Assembly: GCA_004009845.1 (NCBI GenBank)
Contig: RMBW01000089.1
Coordinates: forward strand, 1-64,000
Length of the DNA stretch: 64,000 bases
Origin: Davidsoniella eucalypti
Taxonomy: Eukaryota > Ascomycota > Sordariomycetes > Microascales > Ceratocystidaceae
Direction of reading: 5' to 3'
In this document: one piece after another, positions 34,053 to 46,200 of the stretch
How the letters are laid out: each line of letters opens with the position of its first letter
How positions within the stretch are numbered: position 1 is the first letter of the stretch
Made by a program: the position numbers and the translations under genes
The notes under the pieces: generated by a model
Seen by the model: the letters and a program-made list of their open reading frames with translations, nothing else
Told to the model about the DNA's origin: nothing
Database searches by the model: none

Positions 34053-36683
34053 TCATGCTAAAAGGGGATCTAAAAATAAAATAAAATACAATCAACAAAA
34101 AAACTACTTACAAATGATATATACGACTTATCATCGCCTCCGCTTTCAAAACAACCACTATCAAAAATTATTCACCACTTTCTTTTCCACTTCTACATCC
34201 GACACCGGTCTGGGACAACGGCCTTTATTTTCGCCATTTTATCGCATCACCGTTCTCCCTTTTGTCAACTTGCCTTCATTTCTTATTCCACAATACGGCA
34301 TAAACTATTATCAACAAGAAAAAAAAAGAAGACTGCCCACCCAGACAAAAACTGCCATATCGTAGCCGACCTACCATCGAAGTGTTCGAGGTAGAGTTAT
34401 CAAAGCTCTCACTCAAGGCAAAATCTTGTACATAACACATCATTTAACATCGTCTGGGAGTTATTGCATTTCTTGTTGTTTCAATGTCCGGTTGTAGAAA
34501 ATCACTTTTTTCTCTTCTTTTTCTCTTGTTTTTTACATTTGCATTTCACATTTTCACAATTTTGCTTTTTATCAGTTTGCGAAGGCTGTTTTTCTTTATG
34601 GTTTTAAAATTGTTTATCTAGTTCTGGTTTTCCTTAGTTACTTTTTTATTTTTACTTTTTTGAGAATGAGACATTCCTTGATCTCTGTAACTTAATAGCT
34701 TGTCTTTTTCTTGTTACAAGACAAGGAGATTACACCCTTAATGATATCATAGAATATAAACAATATCTTTTTTAAAATTAAAACTACTTCATCTTGAGTG
34801 TTTCGTAAAAAAAAAAAAAGCCAAGTGACGGAATTATCCTGTTCGTTCACCCCGCGTTCTTAGTCTTTCAACTTTATGTTTTCTCATGCTACTAAAACAT
34901 GCCCGTGATTCAGTCCTCACACTGAAAGAGAGGATAAAAAGATTTGGCCATCCTAATACTTGCTTTATTTTGATTAGTGTCACCCAATAGCTGAATAACA
35001 ATTAAGTGGTTGCAGCCCGTCACTGTTTGATCATTACATCAGCACGATTCCTATTAATTCCTTCAGTATATCCAGAGCCCATATATCTCTTGTAGAACAT
35101 CCCGTCCAACCATAAAATGCCCAGTTATCACATCTATGTATGTCATGTACCTTTATTTACTATATCCCCCTCTTTTCCATCACGCTACACTTGTTGTCTC
35201 ACAGTTGGTCAGTTCGTGATACTCGTCTTAAAATATGCTCAGCCCGGGCGGCACAGTAGGGGCCCAAAAAAAAACAAGGCACTTAAAGTTTTTTGGGGTT
35301 CCTGAGTCAAAGACGAAAAGAAAGGACCATGGTTTTTTTTTTCGAGTTGGATGTTCCTAGGTTTGAAATTTCTAGACTTGAACCGAGTTTCTGATCCTCG
35401 ATCGGAATTTTATCTACGCAAGTGATAAGACGTATTTAAAACACGATAGATGGATGACCACCATCAACTGATGGTCTGTATTCTCCCTTTTATAGACTAG
35501 TAGCTACGTTTATAATCAGATCATTATTCTTTTTTTTTTTTTTTAAAAGTACACTATCTCTATCTGAATTACGTCGTCAGACAGCCACGATTATATCTTT
35601 AGCGGGAGTCGTATTCTATCATCAGCCCAACAACAACATGTACAGATATGAATAAAAAGAGTGGAACAAATGAGGTCTAGGAGAGACATTTCTGCCCGAA
35701 AGTGGATAGAGTGGAGTGGGGGACCGCGATTTTAGTAGTACGATTTCTTACGCTAGGTCTGATAAGTCTTACATACATACTATGTATATACAGGTGGGCC
35801 CGTATATCGTCACCTGTCCCGAAGTCCGTGTTTGTCTGACGAGACTGGAATGAGAAAAGTTAAAAGTTTCTTGTTCATTTTTTTCTTTTTCTTACTATGC
35901 CTTTTCCGTATTCCACGTATCCCGATGGGAAAACACATCAACAATATTGCCCCGGATATAGGAGACTAATGGAAAGAACCGAAAATAATCACACGGACTG
36001 GACAGGTTGAAGCATAACAGGGCTTCGCTGGTCAGAGAAACCCGAACTACTTAATGTGGCTAGATTATGTTCTCTAGCCTTGTAACCGTGGTAAATACGA
36101 ACTTTTTCTTCTTTTTTTTTTTCCTCCTCACTGCCAAAAATGTTGCCCTATTCTGTATGTATACGGGATATATGTTTGTATAGTATATATCCTCGCTTCT
36201 GGTTAGGTGGATGTCTTTGACTATTCGTATTATTAATGCCTTGGGGTTTCCTCGATTACTTGGTTATGCCCGACAGTTCTAGTATAAGTGAGTTTGTTCA
36301 ATATGACAATCAAGAACAACAAGGAAGGAGCGGTACGTGATCTATTTTCTTCAATTACTAGCATTATATCATTGGGGAATTTGCCCGTATCTGGCGATTT
36401 GTAAATAGCTTCCCCCATCGCATGATCCTCAAGTCTAGATCCTGCGCTGTCCTGTGTTTCCTGGATCTAGACGGGGCCTTTCCTTCTCTTCTCCTTCGTA
36501 TTGCATTTGCTGACAATGCTACGCTGATACATTTTCAATAGCCTCTAAGCTCGTCTCCGGTACTTTTTTTTTTGTTGTTGTACATCCTTTTATGAAAGGT
36601 CTTGGTCGAGGACAGAAAAATCCAATAATATCCATATGGGGTAGTCAGAAATGGATATCTCAACCATGTTTGCCCCGTGGCAT
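34053..36683. other. gene-free stretch
   Basis: Begins with the likely 3' untranslated region of the secreted-protein gene (AT-rich). No further gene, RNA gene or repeat is supported. Poly(T) and poly(A) runs near 34809, 35332 and 35529 are simple low-complexity tracts. Confidence 0.4.
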
Positions 36684-37767
36684 TTAGAGGCCGTATCGTG
36701 TGATACATTCCGCCTTATGTGTGTTCATACAGTCTAACCCGCAAACCCGAACACCACATTTCATACACCGCACTTTTCCCCAATATCCACACAAAACACA
36801 AAACACACGCACTGGATATCGAGTTTGCTGTTCAGCACCCGTCCATGCCCCTCTCATCTCCAGGTAGTTTTTCGGAGCTATCGCCAATAACCGCTTCATT
36901 TCCTCGTCAGTTGGTACTGGAGGAACCCAAGATTCCAGCAATGGATCATTATCACTAAACGTTTTATGCCGCTGGCCGTCTGATACAGCATCTCCTCCTT
37001 CCATTTCACCAACCACGCCCGACGAAGAAGACTGCTCTTCCGTACTTTTACTCTGTGTCTGCGGGGGCAGCTTTTGCTGTTGCTTGAGTATTGGTGTGCT
37101 TATTTGTGTCATGTCGAGGAGAACCTCGTTGTTGGCGTTGGCGGTGTTTGGAGCCATCGTGGACGCTACGGCGGAGGCGGCCATAGAAGCACGCTTGGCT
37201 CGTTTTGATGTAGGTAGCGGCACGGGGAGCGAAGAGGTTCCTGATGCCCCTTCTTGGGCAAGCAAGGCCTCGAAATCATTAAGATGGTTGGCAAATGTCT
37301 TCTGCGACTGGAGCAGCTTGCGCACGTTTGGTGTATGTTTCGCCAAGGTAGCTATATCCGCGAACAAGTCCATTAGTTATTACATTCAAAATACACAAAT
37401 ACACAAGCATATACGACACTGTGATATCGTAAAGACACAGCCTTAGCGCTAGTTGATGCTAAATGTGGTCTCTTCGATATGTAACGTCGCTCGATCAATA
37501 CGTACATCTGTCCACCTGCGGGATGGGAATTGTCGCATCACGGTTTCCATCCCGATCTAACAACTGTAGCTCCTTTTGTATGCGCGTCTCCTGCCGCGCA
37601 TTCTGATCGTGCGTACTGAGACCCGGAAGATTGCGCGCGGCGCGTTTGCGATTGCCGCTACCTTTGGCTGTCGAACTTGGCGTGGGCCCGAAGTCGGGAA
37701 CATAGGCCCAGCCTGGCGCTGAGGTCGTCCGCTTGCTGGCTAGTTCAACAATGCCGAAATTATTCAT
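36684..37767 (-). CDS. swc6: SWR1-complex subunit SWC6/VPS71 (HIT zinc finger)
   Basis: Nuclear subunit of the SWR1 chromatin remodeller that exchanges histone H2A for H2A.Z. Exons 37767-37506 and 37351-36684 give 309 residues, with a 154-bp intron (GTACGT donor, TAACTAAT branch-like site, GATATAG acceptor). The splice joins VDR to STLAKHTPNVRKLLQSQKTF, a conserved block of the family. The in-frame ATG just upstream of the acceptor (37373) is intronic by this model, because TAA precedes it. The N-terminus has the PGWAYVPDFG motif. The C-terminus is a HIT zinc finger (about residues 272-303) with CVLC, CMKC, CGLDC and HKAEC. The Ser/Gln-rich middle is poorly conserved. Confidence 0.92.
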
Positions 37768-38371
37768 GCTTGATTTGTGCCGGATTGTCTGGTTTATGGC
37801 TCGATTTTGCTCAAGATTGGCGGTAAATGGCCGTTCTTGGTGGGATATTCTTCTTATTTTTGCATCGACGTTGGGTGGATGATATAAGCAAAAAGTGTCA
37901 AGCTGTGATAAAATCTAAGCTGGAAATGCGACAGCGAGCTACTAGACCACATACAATAAGTGGGTCTGATTTTCACATCTTGAGGCTAACAAGGATGAGG
38001 AAACGAAGCACTGGAATCCTCATATACGTCACTACATAATGGCTTTGTTCTCTAAAACATTTGACTATCAATACTTGGGAAGAAATCATTCAAATTTATC
38101 TTGGAATTTAGTTATAATTTGTTCTTTTTTCCAGACTTCATACAAAAAACTAGCAGACCGAGACCTGTAATATCCCTAGGCCTGACCGAGTATCATAAAA
38201 CATGCGTAGATAGAAAAAAAGAGGAAAAACTAGGAAAAAAAAACGGTAGGGAAAACTGCTCCCACAGGGCATGCAAACTTGGTGCGGCCCATATCAAAAT
38301 GATGTAAACAAGGAGAAAATAAAGATGCGGCAAAGAACAGCGGAGACGTTGTATATCGAGAATTGAGTAAT
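37768..38371. other. intergenic between PDI 3' end and swc6 start
   Basis: No gene. It holds the swc6 promoter and the PDI 3' untranslated region. Short frames such as 37827-38039 plus are not supported. Confidence 0.5.
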
Positions 38372-40118
38372 TTACAGCTCGTCGTGGCTAGCATCATCAA
38401 CGGCCTTGGTATCCTTGGCATCCTCGGAGGAAGCAGAGGCGGCGGGTGACTCGGCAGTGGTAGAGCTGGAAGACTCGGTGACAGGCTCCTCGACAGGCTC
38501 CTCCTTCTTAGAGGGATCGGCGCCGTACTTGCCGCTCTCGCGGATGAAGCGAATGAGATCGTCAACAGTGCGCGAGCCGGAGTAAGTGACGGGCGATGTC
38601 TTGCCACCAGCGGGGTACATCTTGATAGTGGGGAAGCCAGAAACCTCGTCGGGAACATCGTTGAGAGTGGCATCAACCTTGGCAATGACGATCTTGTCCT
38701 TGTAGTCGGAGTCGGCGTACATCTCGGCCAGTTCCTCGTACTTGGGGGCAAGAGCCTTGCAGTGACCGCACCAAGGAGCGTATAATTCGATGAGAACATC
38801 CTTGGTGTCGTCGAGAACAATCTCCTTGTAATTCTTGGCAACAACGACAGTGACGGGGCTGTCCTGGGTCTCAGGTATGGGCTCCGACTTGATGCTGGGC
38901 TCCATGGTACCGTCCTTGAAAGACTTAACGAATGCAGCGATATCATCGTGAGAAAGGGCCTTGCCTTGCTCGAAGGGGAACTTCAGGCTCTTCTCGATGT
39001 CGTGAATGGCAAAGGCAGGGAAATGGTCAGTCTTCAGGTTCAGGTTGCCGGCGTGAGCACCGAAAGCGTTAGAGTCAATAGTAGCGAAGTTGATCTCGCG
39101 CTTGTATAGCTTAGCGATAGGCTTGAGGGCCTCGCTCAGAGCAGCACGCTCCTCAGGAGTATCGGCAAAGATGTAAGCCAGAGGAATACCAGCAGACATG
39201 TAGCTGGAGTAGGTCTCGGGACCAACCTCTCCAATGAGGGGAGTAGCGCTGGTCTTGGCGAAGGTCTCGATAGCGGCGGCTTCGAACTTGTCGGAGAAGT
39301 CGTTGCGCTTCTCGTCGAAGGTCTTGTATAGGACGATAGTGGGAACCTTGACATCCTCGGCCTTGGCGAGCTCGAGATCGGTAACGGCACCGAACAGGAA
39401 TTTCTCGCGCAGCTTCTCGGCAACCTCCATGTAAACCTTGGCAGACTCCTCGTCATCCTCGGAGTAGTAAGCGACCAGAACGACCTTATCGGAGGTCTTG
39501 AACGTCTCCAGAGTATCCTTGGTGACATTGGAAACGGCAGGTAGGGACTGCTTGGTCATGTAGGAAGAGATGCTGTTTGTATGGGTTAGCTAGTGTTCAG
39601 ATATTGAATCGAGCCGGGCCGGGCCAAGTTAAGTTCCGGAGTGGTGTGACTTACGCATCTGACTTGCGCTGGCCGGTGTAAGGAGAGACATTATCGGGGC
39701 CGCGGAAGACCTTGAGGGTAGGGTAACCCTCGACACCGAAGCTGGTGCACAGAGAAGTCTCCTCAGTGCAGTCAACCTTGGCGAGCTTGATGCCCTTTTT
39801 CTTTAGGCCGGTAGCAGCAATCTCATACTCGGGGGCGAGAGCCTTGCAGTGGCCGCACCAGGGAGCAAAGACTATGTAACAGGCAGATTATGTTAGTAAG
39901 ACAGGCAGCCAATGGAGGTCGTGGATACCGGGAAATACGGTATTGCTGTATCGGGGCAGAATAGCGCGGACAAGAGACGTACACTCAGCAAGGACGAGGT
40001 CGTTAGTTTTGATGAAGTCGTTGAAGGTGTCGGTGGTCAGCGAGACGACATCAGACTCGGCAGAAACCAGCTTCAGGGCCGCAGCCAGAAGACCGAAAGC
40101 GATGGACTTGCAGCGCAT
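38372..40118 (-). CDS. pdi1: protein disulfide isomerase
   Basis: ER-lumen oxidoreductase that forms and reshuffles disulfides in secreted proteins. Exons 40118-39983, 39871-39655 and 39572-38372 give 517 residues. Introns are 111 and 82 bp with GTACGT and GTAAGT donors. A signal peptide covers about 1-20 (MRCKSIAFGLLAAALKLVSA). Domain order is a-b-b'-a': the first active site APWCGHC (about 48-54) is rebuilt across intron 1, and the second YAPWCGHC is at about 382-389. The acidic, Ser/Ala-rich C-terminal tail ends in HDEL, the ER retrieval signal. Codon use is strongly biased, fitting a highly expressed gene. The length is typical of fungal PDI. Confidence 0.98.
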
Positions 40119-41260
40119 TGTGGGTGAGTTTAGAGGAGGATATCAATGGATAAATGTGTGAGGCAACGACAACGAAGCAAGAAAGGCTGTAGAGATGGTT
40201 TGCAATTCAGACACACAGAGCCGAATAAAACCAAAGAAATGCACACTGGATTGGGGTACGAAAATAAAAACAGAAGGAGAAACGAAAGAAGGCCAGATGG
40301 GGTTTGGGAAGAAGTTTTAGGAAGCAGCTGCTTCGACGTAGAAGATTATTATATGAAAGGTGGCGGTTTCTAGGTTTACACTGGGCTACGCAGAGCTGCA
40401 CTAAGCAAGGCGACTTCTTTGAGCTGCTAAATTTGGGTTGGTTTGAAGCTGCAACCCCACAAAACGTCAGCGCTAAACACGAGCATCTATCCACTGTAGG
40501 TTGTTTTAGAGCTTACTAACAGCTTAAGAACACCTGTCCATTCATGGCTATAAGCCGCAAGTTCTTTCCAGCAGCAAAAAAAGAACGCCCATGTAGAGCG
40601 ATGTAGCTACCAAGTATAGGCTACCCCCCCGGAGCACGCTGCCCCACCATAAGGCCAGGTATACGCGACCTCCTAATAGCTGTATAGCCACTGTGGCATC
40701 AAGATGGTTCAAGGGCTGGGCACAGCCAGGAACAATCGAATTTGCGGGTTAGATGGAACAAAGGCTTAGAGAATCCATCGACACCCGTTACATTAGTCAT
40801 AGTTGGACACAGCAACGACCTTTCCAATATTACACAACCAGACTGACCAGACAAATGCATGGTGTATTATGCCGACGACTGTACCATAGCTCCAAGTATC
40901 ATATTTTAGACAAACTAATTGCTGATAGCCACTGCCATCTCACATACTTATTGGTACAGCCAAAAGTTGACCGTGAACACTATTAGTAATGTTGCACTGC
41001 ACTACTACGACGAAACTAGCCACACACTTTAAGACCTGGTGTCAAGATGATGGACACATAATGCATGTAGGTTTATTTTTATACAATAATGGCTCTACAG
41101 CACTATAACTCTATAAACCTCGTTTCGAAGGCGCTATTGTCTTATAGTGATGACAGTTTCATCGTTTCACGAAGTATATTAGTAATGAATTGCCAAAGTT
41201 AGTTAGCAAGATTACGTTTCTCTGGCAATTATTAGTTGAAATTGATGGAACTGCATCTAC
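40119..41260. other. upstream of PDI and gene-free spacer
   Basis: The first part should hold the PDI promoter and leader. No unfolded-protein-response element could be assigned with confidence. No gene seen in the remainder. Confidence 0.4.
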
Positions 41261-41338
41261 TATGTACTTAGTTTATTTTATTTTATTTTATTATTATTTA
41301 TCTTATGGAGCTATAAGAGCGAAGATATGTACTTAGTT
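41261..41338 (-). mobile_element. ultra-short A-rich-tailed retroposon with 13-bp target duplication, copy 2
   Basis: TATGTACTTAGTT occurs at 41261-41273 and 41326-41338, exactly flanking a 52-bp insert. The insert is a (TTTTA)n-rich run followed by TTATTTATCTTATGGAGCTA and TAAGAGCGAAGA. On the minus strand it is a roughly 30-bp body with an A-rich tail. The core ATTTATCTTATGGAGCTATA is shared with the copy at 31.2 kb, while the flanks are unrelated. Confidence 0.8.
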
Positions 41339-42404
41339 ACATATATATGTTCTACTCTGGTAAAACCACGTATACACTACATTGCGAATATTATCTATAT
41401 AAGTAGGTAATGCCAATGGCAAGTAAGCTTACAAACCCATATCTGGCCTATGCTCCATTGCCATGTCTGGCTGAGCCTCTTATCCCTCGTTATGCACTGG
41501 CTCTAGAGCAAGGGGTACACAGAGACCTAGTTCTAGTGGTTATACTAGTAGTAATACATATCTATAGGCTGGAAAGTCGGAGTTGATGGAGAGGGCTGTC
41601 AATGACGATACCTAGTTTCTAGTGGATGGGGTGGCTAACGAACGTCTTAGCATCTCCTGCATAATCCCCGAAGAAGTACGGCGCTGCAGGCATCGGCTTG
41701 GCAGGCTTAACATTAAACAGAGACACGCTGGCTTAACTCGTAAACAATAATCCTTAATATATACAATATGTACAAATATATATATATCACATTTAGACAA
41801 TAGTATAGTGTATACTGTCTTTAGTTATATGTATACTCACGAAATATAAATCATGTCGTACTGTAGATAAACGTATGTATGCTAGGCGTACATACATACC
41901 CTACTGTATCACCTATACATTGTTCTAGAATAAAGACGGATTGGCTTGCATTGAGATGTACTTTAGCTAATTCCGGGTATGTAGCTATATCATGCATATA
42001 TACACATACTTGAGAGGATCATATCTGCAGACGGAGTTCAGAGTCAATTCTACACGCATTATTCTACAGTATCTAACCAACCCTACATCTACCAAGTAGA
42101 TATAGTAAAGACCGGAAAAAAGCATAACGCACTGCTGCGATGGGATACATCAACAATGATACAGTGGACTACCATGGCACGATGAAAGAAAATAGACATA
42201 TATGATTTCGCATGTCCTGGCTAAACTTTGTCCGTGTCCGAGTTAATGAGCTTTGATAACTCTCCTCTCTTCAAATCACATCTGAGGCTATAAGCTCTTG
42301 GATCCAGAGGAGACTATCATGGCGGAAGACATAGGATGAGGTACACTGATAGTGACAATCAGTCTATTCCTTCTTACTCGCGACATTATGCTATCAGTAA
42401 TTAC
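41339..42404. other. gene-free spacer
   Basis: AT-rich, with no supportable gene or RNA. It includes the 3' side of the small mitochondrial gene. Confidence 0.4.
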
Positions 42405-42933
42405 TTAGTTCTTCTTCTTCTTCTCTAGGGCGGTCACCTTGCCATCAATATTCTTCAGGGAGAGATCCACGCGAGAAATGGTCTGCTGCAGCGCCTATAT
42501 ACATACACATAGAGAGTTAGCTCTTGTTCTGAGCAGCAGATAACTAAGATATCGACAAGAAACGTACATAGATATCAGCGGTCAGGACAGCGTTGGATGC
42601 GGCGTACTCCTTGACCAGGTAGCCATATACTGAGGCACCAGCAAGTGTCGTGCCTAGCAGGAAACCAAAAAGACTATATTCAATCATGATTAGCAAGGGA
42701 TGCAAGATATTAATTACGTGCCCGAAAACCACGTGCAACGGCACCTCTGCGGAAGGGGAAGGGGCTAAAAGGACTCACCCGCCACGGAAAGCACCAACGG
42801 GCTTGCGCGCAGGAAGCGCAGCGGCAACGGAGCTGTCTAGGCGCGTCGCCGAGGTCTGGAAATATCTCGCCAGCGTAACTGCGGGCTTGACAGCGACAGA
42901 GCGAGCAAGTGGGAGAGCTAATCTTCCGAGCAT
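42405..42933 (-). CDS. small mitochondrial single-pass membrane protein
   Basis: Three-exon gene: 42933-42779, 42673-42568 and 42494-42405, giving 116 residues. Introns are 105 and 73 bp (GTGAGT and GTACGT donors, ATATAG acceptors). The N-terminus is a basic, acid-free presequence (MLGRLALPLARSVAV...ARYF) typical of mitochondrial import. A Gly-rich hydrophobic segment at about residues 53-72 (LFGFLLGTTLAGASVYGYLV) is a likely membrane span, followed by KEYAASNAVLTADIYALQQTI and a short coiled coil ending in KKKKN. The layout resembles small fungal mitochondrial inner-membrane proteins, but I cannot name the family securely. The consistent splice phases and presequence support a real gene. The Tad-like LINE is inserted about 290 bp upstream of its start. 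Confidence 0.8.
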
Positions 42934-43224
42934 GGTTGGCTTTATGTATATATGTATGTATCTCTGGTGATATGCGATATGTCTAGACTTCCGATCTCGG
43001 TATAATCAGGCCGTCGTCGGTTTCTCGCGGGGTTGGTTCGATTCGATCTTGATGTTCGAGGTTGGTTATTGGTTTATATTGGCTTAAGAAACACCGACAG
43101 CTTTGATTTTTTTCAATTTGCTTGCTTCGTGCTGCTTTTTTTTACTCAATTGAAGCTCTCCCCACACTTGCTATTCACTTGGCCTTGCGCTGGGCTTCTG
43201 AGCTTTGGTAACTTGGCTTTGTGC

Positions 43225-43237
43225 TGCATGGTCAATA
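43225..43237. repeat. target-site duplication, left copy (LINE)
   Basis: TGCATGGTCAATA, an exact copy of 48084-48096, at the 3' tail side of the LINE. Confidence 0.65.
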
Positions 43238-46200
43238 TTTGTATTTGTTATTATTAACGAGCGCGGGGAGTCGAGCCAATAAAATTGGACGCGGCTCCCA
43301 CCCATCACCTTAAGGGACATGCGCACGGTGTCTATCTACTAACTACTTGTGTACCTAGCTTCTAAACACAGGGTGTGGTGGAGCCCTGTATAACCCTAGT
43401 AGTTATAGAGGGAACCATCACTATGGGGTGTGACTAGGGTCACTGTTACAATGTAACAATTATAAGATAATGAACGGTGGGCATTGTGCAGCGGAGTCCC
43501 CACCTAAAGGAGGCCGAAGAGGGCACAAGTCTTCAAGAAATTGTGTCTTTCGGAGGAAGGTTGAGAGCCGAAGCGCACCCTGCGGAGTCCCAAGAACAAA
43601 GTCCGGAGTTCCGAGGCTGCGGTTGCGACCCGAGAAGGAGTATCTGTGCCGGGCTATAGGGCACCTTATGAAATGGATGGGGCTCTTTGGGAGCCCACAG
43701 GCACATGGGACATGTGCATCAGTGTGTGGCAACTTGTCGTGATAGGCCTTGAAGTCGCCATGTTGAGTTCGACACTGAAGTAAGAACCCGAGATGTCGTC
43801 TGTCAAGACGGAGCTCATCGGGAGGGCCCTTAGGCCATGGAATCTCCAGTTCCCTATAAAGGGGTGGAGCTATTCTCTGCCACCATTCGGCAGCTTTTAG
43901 TTGGAACCGTCGTTTGACGGCTCTCTTGGCACCTGCGAGCGACGCCTTCGGGTAGTCGGGCGCGTGAAGGCAGGCTTCTTTAGCGATGGTATCAGCTTGT
44001 TCATTTCCCTCGATTCCAATGTGCCCAGGGCACCAAAGAACTCGGACTCGGCCCGGTCTGTCGGGGTGCAAGATTCTTCAAAGTGGCCAAGCAGCAGCGA
44101 GTCGCCGGAAATCCAGGATCTCGGGCTGCGAGGTGATAGTAGGGTCAGAGTCCAGTAGGACTTCTGAGGCTTTTTGGTTGTCTAGAATAATCCAGACATC
44201 CGTGGCCCAAATCTTGGCGTAGGAGGAGAAAGCCTTCTTTAAGCCTAATAGGGCCCCTTGAATCTCAGCGTCATATACCTCGTAGTTCTCTCTAAGGGAG
44301 ATCCCTACTGAGGCGATCTGAGTGTGAAGTTGCCATACAGAGGCTCCAGCGCCAGTAAGACCATTCGCTTGTTTGGAGCCATCTGAGTATGCCACTATGT
44401 CAAAGGGGGAGATGTTGTTGAGCATAGCTTGGTAACTTTCTTTAGATATCACGCTTCGTGTGAGGCGTGAGAGGGGCTGGGTGTAGGTCCTGGGGAGCAG
44501 GACACGGCTTGGGAGGTGGGGGATTAGCCGGAGTTTGGCCCGAAGGTCAGACTGGCCTCGTTTAGGGCCACGGCTATCCATGCGGCTGGCGCATGGGTGA
44601 CACCCGTCTGCGGACGAGAGGCGGATGGCAGACTTCTCTCGAATTTCGTCGAGGATGAGGTCCGCTGGCATGATACCTGCCTCCCAGAGGAGTGCAGGTA
44701 TGGGTGTAGTTCGGTACACCGGCAGGAAGGATCGAGCAATATTTTTCAGTGCTCTGTTGACTGCGTTCACCAGGAAGCCTGAGCAGCAAGTGGACCCGGT
44801 TGCCTATGGAAATAGTCTTTCCACGGTACCAGACCTCGGCTGCATACAGTAGAACTGGGAGCGCTGCCGCAAGTGAGGCTGACCTTAGAAGGTGTGTGTT
44901 GAACACCCTCGGACAGTATTACTCAAACTGCTCACGTGTGCTGCGACTGCGGACGCTTTGGACGTCCAGTGTTGAACGCATGTCTTGAATCGCAACTTGG
45001 TGTCTAGGTATACTCCTGGCCACCTCGTGGACTCGTTATCAGCGTGTGCAACCCCGTCAATTTGGGATTCTTGTCTTGTTCTGTGGAAGTGCTGGAACTC
45101 TGTCTTACCATCAGCAAGGGAGAGGCCGTTGTCACGGCACCACTCTCTGGCTTGGGTGACACGAGTAGTAGCCAGGCGAGAGGATTCCGTCAACGTGTTG
45201 GCGGAACAGAGGAAAGCAACGTCGTCCACGTACCCAAAACTGGACGGCATCACGTTGAGAAGCGGCTCCAAGAAGAGGAGGAAGAGAATAGGAGACACGG
45301 GGGACCCTTGTGGGAGCCCATGCGGGATCGGCTGAAAGCCACCGATATGCTCCCCGAGCCGGAAGCGAGCAAACCTCCGGGAGGCGAAAGATGCAGCCCA
45401 TCGGACCACATACTCCGGCCATCCTTGTTCAGTGAGTCGGACCGCCAGGCGTCCAGGCTGAACACTATCAAAGGCACCTTCCACATCGATTGTGGCCATG
45501 GTGCAGACCTTCTTCATGGTCCAGGAGTCACGGACATTATGATCCCAGGGGAGTGTCCGTCATGTTTGAAGGCCGGGCTAGCTTGGTGCGGCGAAAAACT
45601 TCCGCGCGTTCCTCCGGTGTGCAGTGGGTCTCACCCTCCCACAGGAGGGGAGATGGCCCAAAGCGGCTCTCAAGTTTTCTCCACCCTACCAGCTTATGGA
45701 CTCCTGGTAAGTCTTGGGTGGACTCAATCCGTTGCTGAACGAAGGCCCTCTTGACCTTGCGTATAGTTCGCCTTAGGGCGAGCTTCGCACTCAGCATTTC
45801 TTCTCTATCATCTTGTTTCTTGGCAGCAAGGAAAACAAGTGGCATTCTGGCAGTCTGCGTTCCAAAAGTCCTTGTATGGTGCACTGGTGTGTACCACAGG
45901 GCAGATGACTCAGAGAGTAGCCGAAATCGCTTCAATGCCGTTGGCAACGGCAATGTCTAGCCCTCGGACGTCGACCCCGTCCAGGGAGGGCGGGGGGACA
46001 TGCGTGAGGGCTGATTCCAACAGTGTACCGTCTCCAGGTTTCATCCTGGGTCTGGTTAAAGGGGGCTGCTGTTGCTGCCCTAGTTGGATGAAGATGCCTA
46101 CAGACTCATGGTCTGAAGACTAGTGAGCATCCGGCAGGATCACCGAGGTAGCTCCTGGGACGTTTGTCAGCGAGGTGGCCTCTGTTGTGGGTGGGCTGCC

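Noticed and set aside
36684..37373. SWC6 start at the ATG 37373 as a single-exon gene
   Set aside because: It would lack the conserved PGWAYVPDFG exon. Splicing into GATATAG|CTACC joins two conserved blocks in frame and places this ATG in the intron.
45044..45754. 236-residue plus-strand frame inside the LINE
   Set aside because: It is antisense to the reverse transcriptase, which has clear catalytic motifs on the minus strand.
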